Positions 22,198-30,758 of a stretch of DNA of 57,211 nt are shown in pieces. The stretch lies in assembly GCA_964406935.1 (NCBI GenBank), contig CAYOTM010000004.1, positions 1 through 57,211 of the forward strand, in the 5' to 3' direction. Source of the DNA: PWHG01 sp964406935 (GTDB taxonomy: Bacteria; Patescibacteriota; Patescibacteriia; Patescibacteriales; UBA12465). Each line of letters starts with the position of its first letter. Within the stretch, counting starts at the first letter, position 1. The notes under the pieces are model-generated. The model saw nothing but the letters and a program-made list of their open reading frames with translations, did no database searches and had not been told where the DNA came from. A program made the translations under genes and the position numbers.

Positions 22198-23841
22198 TTA
22201 CACAAACTCCAATTTCTTTAATGATTTTAAGGCGGCCTCTTTAGATAACTGATAAATAATCGCTGAGATAATTATAAATATAATAATTGGCCAATAACCT
22301 GAAAGATTAATTGCTAAATAAAGTAAATAAGATCCCAGGCCGGCATAAGCCAAAGAAATTAAAGTAAAAGTAATTCCGGGAGCAGAGGTACTTAATTCAT
22401 TGGGATCATTAGTTTTAAAGTTAATAAATATCGCCCCTAAGGCTAGACCCAACATATTTAAGGTTAAAATCGCCACCGCCATGATAATTAATAAGCCAAT
22501 CGCTAAACCCCAGTTAACACCCAAGGGGATAACATAAATTAATAAAGAAATTATTCCTACTAGCAGCAAAACAATTGAATAAAACTTATATTTAGTGGTA
22601 AAAATTTTAGTTAAACTAATTGGGGCGGAACCAATTAGCCAAGCCGTACTCGATTCTTGACTAAATGAAGGAAAAACAAAGCGTAGAATGAAAGCACTAA
22701 TAAAAAATAAAATAATACTTAGTTGAATAGCTAGTACTATGTCGCCGATTATTAAACCACCCAATTCAGAATATTTACCGAGTAAACTAATAACGCCAAC
22801 CTGAGCAAACAATAGAACACTTAAAAAAATAAACCATAATAAGTTTTTTGCTGATCGCCAACTAGTAAATAATTCTTTACGATAAATTACTCCTTCAGGG
22901 GATTTAGGAAAGCTAGTTAGCGGCCCCCGGTTATTTGCGGTGGTTAATTTATTTTTAGCCTCAAAAGAACCTTCTTGAAAGGTTTGCCAAATTTTCAAAA
23001 AATTAATTTTTAGTAAATTTAATAATAAAACAATTCCGAGGATAAATAAGATAATTATTCCAGTTTTTTCTAGGGCCATGGATAAATTATTTTGCTGCAA
23101 ATAATAAACAACCATCGCTGGTAAGTGAGAAGGGAAAGCGGCAAAGTGATTTTCTAAGGGAGTTAAACTTGGGGTGAACACTTCATTGACTTGGAAAATT
23201 TGCTCTAAGTTCATCTTAACGACTTTTTGCCAAATAAACACAGCAATAAATAAAGTTAAGACGCCTAAGCTAGTAGTTAATAATTTAAAGTTTTTTAAAT
23301 TTAAACTGGTAATTATGCTAGCAACAATTAATAGCAAAAGAATGGCCAGCAAACTACAAATAGTTGCAAATAAAACTACCGCGAACAGAGCTAAACTAAA
23401 AGCTAACCAAGAAAAATTAAAGATCTGACCGGCGGCGATAATTAAAGGAATAATAATAATCACAATTGGCCAAGAATAACTAATAATTGCTCGTAAAATA
23501 TTTACCCAAAAAATCTTTAAATATTGAGGCGAGGCCATAATCCATAAATCTTTAGACGTTTTGAAGAAATTAACTAGGCCAAAAATCGTAGTGCTAATAA
23601 AAATTAAAAAGCCAGTAATTAATAAAAAGATTTGGTAAAGATATAAGGGTAGGGCCTGGGCCATAAAATCATCCTCTATTTGGGTGAACTCAAGGCCCTG
23701 TTTGCTTAAGATAAAAATTCCTAAAGCAATTAAAAAGATAATAACCAGCATCAAGCCAGCGACCACTAAACGAACTAGTTTATTTTCCTCAAAATATCTT
23801 CTCCCTCTGATTGAATAATAGTGAAATATTTCTTTAATCAT
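22198..23841 (-). CDS. ABC exporter permease, about 14 membrane helices
   Basis: The 547-residue protein is almost entirely hydrophobic helices, arranged in two halves separated by a soluble segment at about residues 285-325 (FQEGSFEAKNKLTT, PEGVIYRKELFTSWRS). This resembles the large ABC-2 type or 'putative ABC exporter' permeases. It is encoded just after the ATPase with an 8-base overlap, so the two should form one transporter. The substrate is unknown. Confidence 0.78.
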   Translation of the reverse strand: MIKEIFHYYSIRGRRYFEENKLVRLVVAGLMLVIIFLIALGIFILSKQGLEFTQIEDDFMAQALPLYLYQIFLLITGFLIFISTTIFGLVNFFKTSKDLWIMASPQYLKIFWVNILRAIISYSWPIVIIIIPLIIAAGQIFNFSWLAFSLALFAVVLFATICSLLAILLLLIVASIITSLNLKNFKLLTTSLGVLTLFIAVFIWQKVVKMNLEQIFQVNEVFTPSLTPLENHFAAFPSHLPAMVVYYLQQNNLSMALEKTGIIILFILGIVLLLNLLKINFLKIWQTFQEGSFEAKNKLTTANNRGPLTSFPKSPEGVIYRKELFTSWRSAKNLLWFIFLSVLLFAQVGVISLLGKYSELGGLIIGDIVLAIQLSIILFFISAFILRFVFPSFSQESSTAWLIGSAPISLTKIFTTKYKFYSIVLLLVGIISLLIYVIPLGVNWGLAIGLLIIMAVAILTLNMLGLALGAIFINFKTNDPNELSTSAPGITFTLISLAYAGLGSYLLYLAINLSGYWPIIIFIIISAIIYQLSKEAALKSLKKLEFV

Positions 23842-24559
23842 GTTTGTTAAAATTAAAATAAATATCTAACAAGGAAGCCGTCTGATTATGAGTTTTTTGG
23901 CGTAAATCATCAAGCGAGCCGGTGGCGATTAGCTTCCCTTGTTGTAAAATGCCAATTTGGGAAGAATATTTTTCCGCCACTGTTAAGGTATGGGTTGTTA
24001 GAAATACTGTGCCACCATTTTTAGTAAAATCTTTGAGTAGTTGCATGGCGATTTCGGCTGATTCAGGATCGAGACCAACAATAGGCTCATCTACTAAAAT
24101 TAGCTTTGGTTCATGAATTAAAGCCGCTAAAATAGTAAATTTTTGTTTATTGCCACGAGAATAATTTTCAAAATAATTTTTCTCAATTCCCTCTAGCTTA
24201 AAATGACTAAGTAATTGAGGGATTTTTTGGGCAATCTCCTCTTTTTTCAGGCCATAAAGAGCGCCGGTGAAGTATAAAAATTCCTCCCCGGTGATTTGAC
24301 TCCAAATTTTAGGATCATCAGGAATATAGCCAATCTTGGCCTTAGCTTTTAGGGGGGATTTTTTAATACTATATTTATCAACTATGATGTCACCAGCCGT
24401 TGGTCTCAGTAAACCCAAGATATTTTTAATAATAGTGGTTTTACCCGAGCCATTAGGGCCGATTAAAGCGAAAAAATCGCCCGTTGGTATTTTTAAGGAA
24501 ACATCATCAACAGCGGTAAAGTTGCCAAACTTTTTAGTTAAATTTTTTATAGTTAACAT
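23834..24559 (-). CDS. ABC transporter ATP-binding protein
   Basis: The 241-residue ATPase has Walker A GPNGSGKTT (residues 34-42), Q-loop near IGYIPDDPKIW, signature NYSRGNKQKF in place of LSGGQ, Walker B LILVDEPIVGLDPES and H-loop TVFLTTHTLT. This pattern is typical of ABC-2 exporters of the CcmA type. It pairs with the permease encoded directly downstream. Confidence 0.92.
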   Translation of the reverse strand: MLTIKNLTKKFGNFTAVDDVSLKIPTGDFFALIGPNGSGKTTIIKNILGLLRPTAGDIIVDKYSIKKSPLKAKAKIGYIPDDPKIWSQITGEEFLYFTGALYGLKKEEIAQKIPQLLSHFKLEGIEKNYFENYSRGNKQKFTILAALIHEPKLILVDEPIVGLDPESAEIAMQLLKDFTKNGGTVFLTTHTLTVAEKYSSQIGILQQGKLIATGSLDDLRQKTHNQTASLLDIYFNFNKHD

Positions 24560-24728
24560 GTAAGTAAAATAATTAAATTATAAATTAATTATTAGTAAAT
24601 AATTAGTAAAATCATTGTAGCATAAAGACGTAAACTGGTAAATTTAGCCTATTTTTTAAATATTTTTATTAAAATTTTAAATATTTTATTTTTATTATAG
24701 GCACTTCCTATAGATTAATTTTATTTTC

Positions 24729-24775
24729 TTGACGCCAGGCTTTAGTTGATTTATAATATCAATATAAATTGATAT
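24729..24775 (+). promoter_or_regulatory. Promoter with overlapping ArsR-type operator
   Basis: TTGACG (24729-24734), 17 bases, TATAAT (24752-24757). A perfect palindrome ATATCAAT-ATAA-ATTGATAT (24756-24775) overlaps the -10 end and the start site. This AT-rich inverted repeat just before an ArsR-family gene is the expected layout for autorepression. Confidence 0.68.
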
Positions 24776-24782
24776 AAATTAC

Positions 24783-25097
24783 ATGTTAGACAAAAAATTA
24801 GCTAAACAAAAATTTATTTTCCCCTCGGTTTCTTTAGTAAAATTTTTAAAAATTATTAGCGATAATAATCGGTTAAAAATTTTATGTCTACTCAATAAGA
24901 AAGAATTATGTGTGAATGAGATATCTAAAAGTTTAAGTTTATCTCAAAATTTAGTTTCTAGTCATTTAAAAATTATGTTAAATTTTCAGCTGATTAATGT
25001 TAAAAAATCAGGTAAACATAATTACTACAGTATTCATAAGAATACTTTTAAAAAAAATAATTTATTGTTATTTAATTTTTTAAATAAATACGAATAA
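24783..25097 (+). CDS. ArsR-family transcriptional regulator
   Basis: The 104-residue protein is a winged-helix repressor: FLKIISDNNRLKILCLL, KELCVNEISKSLSLSQNLVSSHLKIML (recognition helix) and a wing KKSGKHNYYSI. The ELCV word matches the alpha-3 ELCVCD metal site of ArsR/SmtB proteins but keeps only one of the two cysteines, so arsenic or cadmium sensing is doubtful. It heads an operon with a patatin-like lipase (19 bases on) and a cardiolipin synthase-like gene, and has a palindromic operator in its promoter. Confidence 0.88.
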   Translation: MLDKKLAKQKFIFPSVSLVKFLKIISDNNRLKILCLLNKKELCVNEISKSLSLSQNLVSSHLKIMLNFQLINVKKSGKHNYYSIHKNTFKKNNLLLFNFLNKYE

Positions 25098-25116
25098 TCA
25101 TTTTTAAAATAATTGT

Positions 25117-25920
25117 ATGACTCGTAGAAAAAAAATTGGTTTAGCTTGTGGGAGTGGTGGCTTTCGGGGCTTTGCTCATATTGGGGTTATTCAAGAACTA
25201 CAAGCAGCCGGCTTAAAAATTGATTTTATTAGTGGTTCTTCCATTGGTGCTTTGGTGGCTGCTTACTACGCTCTTTATCAAGAAGTTGATTCTTTGCCAG
25301 AAAAAATAATTAGCCTGGGAAAGGATAAATTTTTTAATTTTTTAGACATGGGGCTAAAGAGTGGTTTAATTAGCTCTCAAAAATTTAATAAAGTTTTGCA
25401 AACAATTTTTCAAGATTTGAAATTTAGTGATACCAAAATTCCCTTATTTATTAATACTACCAACCTAATTAATGGCCAACAAAAAATTATTCATAACGGG
25501 AACCTAGTTTCAGCAATTCAGGCCAGCTGCTCAGTTCCTTTATTATTTAATCCTGTTAAGATAAATAATCAGTTATTAGTTGATGGAGCTTTAAATGACC
25601 CCGTGCCAATTAATGTTTTGCGCCAAGCAGGAGCTAAACAAGTGATTGCGGTTAATTTATATCATCAAAATGAATTTATTAATAAAAAGTTTAATTTAGC
25701 TACAACTACTTTACGTTCTTCTCGGATTTTACTTTATCATTTAGCTCAAACTAAAACCAAGGAAGCTGATTTTATTATTAACCCTGACTTATCACGACCA
25801 GTATTAAAAATTGGTTTAAAAGTTAAAGATTTTTTTTCACCAGCAATGGCTAAGCAAGCCATTAATCTTGGTCGCCAGGCCACTCGTCGAGCTTTGCCGC
25901 AAATTAAAAAATTATTATAA
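25117..25920 (+). CDS. Patatin-like phospholipase (RssA/NTE type)
   Basis: The 267-residue hydrolase has the oxyanion-hole stretch CGSGGFRGFAHIGV (residues 11-24), nucleophile GSSIG (about 40-44) and catalytic Asp in VDGALNDPVP (DGA, about 151). Together these form the Ser-Asp dyad of patatins, which cleave acyl chains from phospholipids. No signal peptide is visible, so it acts inside the cell. It is second in the ArsR-patatin-cls operon; the phospholipase D-type gene follows after 16 bases, suggesting lipid remodelling under ArsR-type control. Confidence 0.9.
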   Translation: MTRRKKIGLACGSGGFRGFAHIGVIQELQAAGLKIDFISGSSIGALVAAYYALYQEVDSLPEKIISLGKDKFFNFLDMGLKSGLISSQKFNKVLQTIFQDLKFSDTKIPLFINTTNLINGQQKIIHNGNLVSAIQASCSVPLLFNPVKINNQLLVDGALNDPVPINVLRQAGAKQVIAVNLYHQNEFINKKFNLATTTLRSSRILLYHLAQTKTKEADFIINPDLSRPVLKIGLKVKDFFSPAMAKQAINLGRQATRRALPQIKKLL

Positions 25921-25936
25921 GAGAAAATCATTAATT

Positions 25937-26974
25937 ATGAATTCTCGTTTTTATACCACCTCTCAATCGGCTTGGGGCGCAATGTTGACTGAAATTAAAA
26001 AAGCCCAAAAATCAATTTATATTGAGATGTATATTTTTTTAGAAAACACGGGCATCACCCATGATTTTATTGGTATTTTACAAACTAAAGCTCAGGCGGG
26101 CGTCAAAGTGATTGTGATTGTGGATGCTTATGGCAGTTTTGATTTAAAAAAAATAACTGTAGACGCCATGAGACAATCAGGCGTCGAGTTTTTATTTTTT
26201 AGTAGTTGGTTTCAAAGAACTCATCGAAAAATTGTGATTATTGATGAAAAAATTGCTTTTTTAGGAGGTGTTAATATTAAAGAGAAAATTCGTTATTGGC
26301 ACGATTTACAAATAAAACTGACTGGTAAAATCGTTAAACCAATTATCAAGTCTTTTGCTCGGTCATATTATCAATCGGGTGGCACCCAGCCAGAATTAAT
26401 TGCTTACCGTAAAAAAATTTTGTCTCGTAAATTAAAATCTTGGGTAATTGATAATTGGGCGCAAACTTCCAAACGTTATCAGTTAAGTAATTATTATCGA
26501 GAAAAAATTAGCTCCGCCAAGAAGAGTATTGACTTGGTTACTCCTTATTTTTTGCCTCCTCGCTGGCTTATTAGATATTTAATATCGGCTGTTAATCGAG
26601 GAATTATAGTTGATATTATTATTCCGGCCGACACTGATGTTAAGTCTTTAAATAAAATTAATTATTTAAACGCTTGTCGTTTAGCGGCCGCTGGAGTTAG
26701 ATTTTTTTTAACCCCGCAAATGAACCATGCTAAGATTATGTTGATTGATCAGGAAGAGGGAATGGTTGGTTCCCAAAATTTAGATTTTTTATCCTTTAGC
26801 TTTAATGTTGAAGCGGGCATATTTTTTAAACAAAAAAAAATGGTTAGTTCGTTGGCAAAAATCGTTACTGATTGGAAAGCTGAGGCGGAAATTTTAAATT
26901 TAAAAAAAGCTAAACCTGGTTGGTGGGATCAATTATTGACCATTTTTTTACAGATCTTTTATCCTGTATTTTAA
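25937..26974 (+). CDS. Phospholipase D-family cardiolipin synthase
   Basis: The 345-residue enzyme contains both HKD motifs: HRKIVIIDEKIAFLGG (about residues 97-112) and NHAKIMLIDQEEGMVGSQN (about 272-290). These form the active site that joins phosphatidyl groups, as in bacterial cardiolipin synthases. It lacks the two N-terminal membrane helices of ClsA, more like ClsB-type enzymes, but the C-terminus is hydrophobic (LLTIFLQIFYPVF). The start is ATG 25937 (ATTAATTATG); the open frame extends upstream inside the patatin gene. Confidence 0.88.
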   Translation: MNSRFYTTSQSAWGAMLTEIKKAQKSIYIEMYIFLENTGITHDFIGILQTKAQAGVKVIVIVDAYGSFDLKKITVDAMRQSGVEFLFFSSWFQRTHRKIVIIDEKIAFLGGVNIKEKIRYWHDLQIKLTGKIVKPIIKSFARSYYQSGGTQPELIAYRKKILSRKLKSWVIDNWAQTSKRYQLSNYYREKISSAKKSIDLVTPYFLPPRWLIRYLISAVNRGIIVDIIIPADTDVKSLNKINYLNACRLAAAGVRFFLTPQMNHAKIMLIDQEEGMVGSQNLDFLSFSFNVEAGIFFKQKKMVSSLAKIVTDWKAEAEILNLKKAKPGWWDQLLTIFLQIFYPVF

Positions 26975-26992
26975 TTTTTTTTATTTATAATT

Positions 26993-27024
26993 AACAAGGT
27001 CTTTTATCTGGTCTTGTTTTTTTG
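26993..27024 (+). terminator. Rho-independent terminator
   Basis: AACAAGGTC - TTTTATCT - GGTCTTGTT is a 9-bp stem with two G-U pairs, followed by a T-run, closing the lipid operon. Confidence 0.65.
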
Positions 27025-27075
27025 TTAGATTTTAGGTATAATAATGGCTATTAAATTTAAATAATAATAAGCCTT

Positions 27076-29565
27076 ATGTCTATTGAGTTAATTAAGATTA
27101 GGGGAGCTAAGACTAATAATTTAAAAAATATTAATTTAGATTTGCCTCGAGAAAAGTTAATAGTAATTACTGGCTTATCAGGGTCAGGCAAATCTTCTTT
27201 GGCCTTTGATACTATTTATGCTGAGGGGCAGCGTCGCTATGTTGAGTCGTTGTCAGCTTATGCTCGCCAATTTGTTGGCCTAATGGATAAACCGGCGGTT
27301 GATTTGATTGAGGGCTTATCACCGGCGATTGCTATCGATCAACGAACAATTGGCAACAACCCTCGTTCGACGGTGGGCACAATTACGGAAATTTATGATT
27401 ATTTGCGCTTATTATTTGCTCGCGCCGGTACTCCTTATTGTCCTCATTGTCAGTTAAAATTAAAAAAAACTCCAGTTAATGGCGGCGCCAATAATCCGGC
27501 GGATAAATCGAAAAAATCTGATCCTAAAAAATATTTATTTACTTGTTTAAATTGTGACTTTACTCTTAACTCCCTAGAACCCAAAAATTTTTCTTTTAAT
27601 TCTAGTCATGGGGCTTGTCAGAACTGCTTAGGCTTGGGCTATACTTTAGAAATTAATCCCAGCTTAGTTTGGAATGATAACCTTAATATTGAACAGGGTG
27701 CCATTAAGCCATTGGCTAAAACTAATATGAGTGGCCAATTGGCAATAATTAATGAAATTAAATATTTAGCTGATCGTCATAGTTTTTCTTTGTCAGCCGC
27801 TCTTAAAGATTTGGCTCCCAAGTATAAGGAGTTAATTTTACAAGGTGACGATAAGTGGTCCGGTTTGTCTGCTTGTTTGCTTCAAAAATATCAAGAAACT
27901 AAATCTAGTTTTATTCATCAAGAAATAGAAAAATGCTTGAAAACAGTTGATTGTCCTACTTGTTCGGGCAGGCGTTTACGACCAGAATTTTTAGCGGTTA
28001 AGTTTCAGGGGAAAAATATTAGTGAAATTAGTACCGAAAGTATTGCTAATTTAATTAAAACAATGAATAATTGGCAACTAATTAAATCAACGCCTAATCA
28101 ATTAGCAATTATTAGCCCGATTATTCAAGAAATTATTAAAAATCTCTCTTTTTTGAAAATGGTGGGCTTAGATTATTTAAGCCTAGATCGTTCAGCGACG
28201 AGTTTATCCGGTGGAGAAGGTCAAAGAATTCGATTAGCCTCTCAAGTGGGCTCGGCTTTAAGTGGTGTTATTTATGTTTTAGATGAGCCATCAATTGGTT
28301 TACATCAAAGAGACAATGACAAATTAATCAATTTGCTTAAAAACTTACGAGATAATGGTAATACGGTAATTGTGGTTGAACACGATGAGGCGATGATGCA
28401 GGCAGCCGACTTTTTAGTTGACATTGGTCCGGGAGCCGGTGAACTTGGCGGTGAAGTTTTATTTGCTGGCCAAGCTTCAGACATTGTGAATTGTCCTCAA
28501 TCTTTAACAGGTGCTTATTTGTCTAAAAAATTAATAATTCCTACTCGAGAAAAATTTCGTTTAGGTAATAATCATCAATTATCAATTTTAGGGGCCACGG
28601 AGCATAATTTAAAAAACATTGATATTCATATTCCTTTGGGGAAGTTAGTAGCGATTACTGGCGTATCCGGATCAGGTAAATCAACTCTAATGTCTGATAT
28701 TTTAGCCAAAGCTTTAAGCCGGTATTTTTATCGAGCAAAAGCTGAGCCCGGTAAGCATCGGGAGATTAAAGGTTTGGAGCATATTAATAAAGTGATTGAT
28801 ATTGATCAATCACCAATTGGGCGCACTCCCCGCTCTAACCCGGCTACTTATACTGGCGCCTTTACTTATATTAGAGATTTATTTGCTGACTTACCTGAGG
28901 CGCGAACGAAACATTTTGGCCCTGGTCACTTTTCATTTAATGTCGCTGGCGGTCGCTGCGAGCAATGTTCAGGCGATGGTTTAATAAAAGTAGAAATGCA
29001 GTTTTTATCCGATGTATATTTAACTTGTGATGTTTGTGGTGGCGAGCGTTTTCAAGAAAAAATCTTAGCGATTAAATATAAAGGAAAAAATATTTACGAC
29101 ATCTTAAACTTAACAGTAGCTGAGGCCTTGTCTTTTTTCACTGATCAAAATGCCTTATATCAAAAATTAAAGACCCTGGATGAAGTGGGCTTATCTTATA
29201 TTAAATTAGGCCAACCGGCGACCACTTTTTCTGGCGGAGAAGCCCAAAGAATTAAATTAGCCACCGAATTGGCTCGGCGGGCAACTGGCCAAACCCTATA
29301 TATTTTAGACGAACCAACTACTGGCTTACACTTTGCTGATATTGAGAGACTACTTAAAGTTCTTAACTTATTAGTTGATCAGGGGAATACTGTTTTAATT
29401 ATTGAACATAATTTAGATGTTATTAAAGCAGTTGACTGGATTATTGATCTTGGCCCAGGTGGTGGTGATGAAGGTGGTCAGTTGGTAGCCGCTGGCACAC
29501 CCCTAACAATTGCTCAAACTAAAAATAGCCACACTGGTCATTATCTTAAAAAAGTTTTAAATTAA
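27076..29565 (+). CDS. uvrA: UvrA-family ABC ATPase lacking the UvrB-binding domain
   Basis: The 829-residue protein carries both UvrA nucleotide-binding halves: Walker A GLSGSGKSS near residue 32 and GVSGSGKST near 530, signatures SLSGGEGQR and TFSGGEAQR, Walker B VLDEPSIGL and ILDEPTTGL. Zinc modules are present (CLNC...CQNC, CPTC, CEQC...CDVC). It is about 110 residues shorter than usual UvrA (~940). The loss is between CPHC (residue ~121) and FTCLNC, where a ~25-residue linker replaces the UvrB-binding domain. This is the architecture of UvrA2 proteins. Whether it still works in excision repair or is a UvrA2-like tolerance ATPase is undecided. Confidence 0.9.
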   Translation: MSIELIKIRGAKTNNLKNINLDLPREKLIVITGLSGSGKSSLAFDTIYAEGQRRYVESLSAYARQFVGLMDKPAVDLIEGLSPAIAIDQRTIGNNPRSTVGTITEIYDYLRLLFARAGTPYCPHCQLKLKKTPVNGGANNPADKSKKSDPKKYLFTCLNCDFTLNSLEPKNFSFNSSHGACQNCLGLGYTLEINPSLVWNDNLNIEQGAIKPLAKTNMSGQLAIINEIKYLADRHSFSLSAALKDLAPKYKELILQGDDKWSGLSACLLQKYQETKSSFIHQEIEKCLKTVDCPTCSGRRLRPEFLAVKFQGKNISEISTESIANLIKTMNNWQLIKSTPNQLAIISPIIQEIIKNLSFLKMVGLDYLSLDRSATSLSGGEGQRIRLASQVGSALSGVIYVLDEPSIGLHQRDNDKLINLLKNLRDNGNTVIVVEHDEAMMQAADFLVDIGPGAGELGGEVLFAGQASDIVNCPQSLTGAYLSKKLIIPTREKFRLGNNHQLSILGATEHNLKNIDIHIPLGKLVAITGVSGSGKSTLMSDILAKALSRYFYRAKAEPGKHREIKGLEHINKVIDIDQSPIGRTPRSNPATYTGAFTYIRDLFADLPEARTKHFGPGHFSFNVAGGRCEQCSGDGLIKVEMQFLSDVYLTCDVCGGERFQEKILAIKYKGKNIYDILNLTVAEALSFFTDQNALYQKLKTLDEVGLSYIKLGQPATTFSGGEAQRIKLATELARRATGQTLYILDEPTTGLHFADIERLLKVLNLLVDQGNTVLIIEHNLDVIKAVDWIIDLGPGGGDEGGQLVAAGTPLTIAQTKNSHTGHYLKKVLN

Positions 29566-29628
29566 AAATTTTAAAAAGTCTGGTGATAGAGCCCAATTAT
29601 CTATTGTCTTATCAAGAAACATTGAATT

Positions 29629-29656
29629 ATAAAAGCACCCTTAGGGTGCTTTTATA
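29629..29656. terminator. Bidirectional terminator between convergent genes
   Basis: ATAAAAGCACCC - TTA - GGGTGCTTTTAT is a perfect 12-bp stem between uvrA and the phosphoesterase gene. Confidence 0.85.
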
Positions 29657-29677
29657 AAATTATAAGAAGATTGTTTA

Positions 29678-30163
29678 TTATTTTAATTTTTTTAAACTGA
29701 CTCGCTTGGTTTTAGTGTCTAAACAAGCAAAAGTGGCTAAATAATTATCTTGTAAGTTCCCCGAATTAACTAAATAACAATTTTTTATCTTGTTGATCCA
29801 GGGCTTGTGAGTATGACCATAAAAAATAAAATCTAAATCAGGGTTATTATTTAATAAATCCTTGGCCCGCCAAGGTTCATGAGCTAAGCCGATTTTTAAA
29901 TTGGCCAGTTTAATTGTTCCGGTTAAACCCAAATAATTAATTGATTTCCTGATTGCTAATTTTTCTTCGGAATAAATATCGGCATTTCCCCGAATAACGA
30001 ATAATTTTCCAGAAAAACTGTGATTAATATGTTTGATTGTTTGTTCGTTTCCCAAGTCGCCAGTTAATAATAAAGTAGTTATTTTTAATTGTTCTAGTTC
30101 TTGGATTAATTTTTGCCAATTATTTAAATTGTCATGTAAGTCGGAGGCAACAGCAATCATCAT
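29678..30163 (-). CDS. YfcE/MJ0936-type metallophosphoesterase
   Basis: The 161-residue protein is a calcineurin-like phosphodiesterase: ASDLHDN (residues 5-11), LLTGDLGN, VIRGNAD, GLAHEP and FYGHTHKPW give the two-metal site (D-x-H, G-D, G-N-x-D, H, G-H-x-H). Family members hydrolyse phosphodiesters or cyclic nucleotides in the cytoplasm. It starts four bases after the translin-like gene and ends near the uvrA terminator. Confidence 0.88.
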   Translation of the reverse strand: MMIAVASDLHDNLNNWQKLIQELEQLKITTLLLTGDLGNEQTIKHINHSFSGKLFVIRGNADIYSEEKLAIRKSINYLGLTGTIKLANLKIGLAHEPWRAKDLLNNNPDLDFIFYGHTHKPWINKIKNCYLVNSGNLQDNYLATFACLDTKTKRVSLKKLK

Positions 30164-30166
30164 AAA

Positions 30167-30745
30167 CTAGGACCGATTGGCTCTGATGCGAAGATCGTAA
30201 GCGATTTGTTCAAGTTTTCGTAAGTGTCCTCGAGCCTGATCATACTTGGTTCTTAAATATCCAGTAAAATCAAAATCTATTAAACAAGCCATTGTTTCTT
30301 CCGCTTGTTTTTTTACTTCTAAAACTTTATCAAAGTTACCTTTAGCCGCTTGATTAGTGGCGTAGCGTACTAGCTCACCAATTAAATCGCAAATACCCCC
30401 CAAATAGCTTTCGTGGGTAATATTGAGACCAGTAATTTTTTTAATTTTTTTGCCACTAATAACTTTTTCTAAAGAATAAGCTTCAATGAATTCTTCGACA
30501 GCTGCCTGATAAGCGCCCTCTTGTTGTAATCGATTAGCTCCAAATTTTTTTTCTAAATCCTTTAAGGATTTTTCCATAATTATTAATTTAGCTTGGGCAA
30601 TTTCTTGGTTTTCTCGTTGGAGAGAAAAAATACTTTTTTTAGATTCAAACAGAATTTCATTAGAGAGACGAATTATTTGGCGCCTTTCTTGTTCTTTTTG
30701 GCTATAACTAGCCTTTAAACTGTTAGCTAATTGTTTGTCAATCAT
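30167..30745 (-). CDS. Translin-like protein
   Basis: The 192-residue all-helical protein matches the translin pattern: an N-terminal LKASYSQKEQERRQIIRLSNE helix, a long central helix set, and the C-terminal YLGGICDLIGELVRYATNQAA, which is characteristic of translin/TRAX (the G-D-x-x-G-E-L motif). Translins are nucleic-acid-binding ring proteins. They are common in eukaryotes and archaea and patchy in bacteria. The start at 30745 (TATATG context) avoids overlap with the upstream ATPase gene; an earlier start at 30781 overlaps it by 23 bases. Confidence 0.75.
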   Translation of the reverse strand: MIDKQLANSLKASYSQKEQERRQIIRLSNEILFESKKSIFSLQRENQEIAQAKLIIMEKSLKDLEKKFGANRLQQEGAYQAAVEEFIEAYSLEKVISGKKIKKITGLNITHESYLGGICDLIGELVRYATNQAAKGNFDKVLEVKKQAEETMACLIDFDFTGYLRTKYDQARGHLRKLEQIAYDLRIRANRS

Positions 30746-30758
30746 ATAATTATTTATT

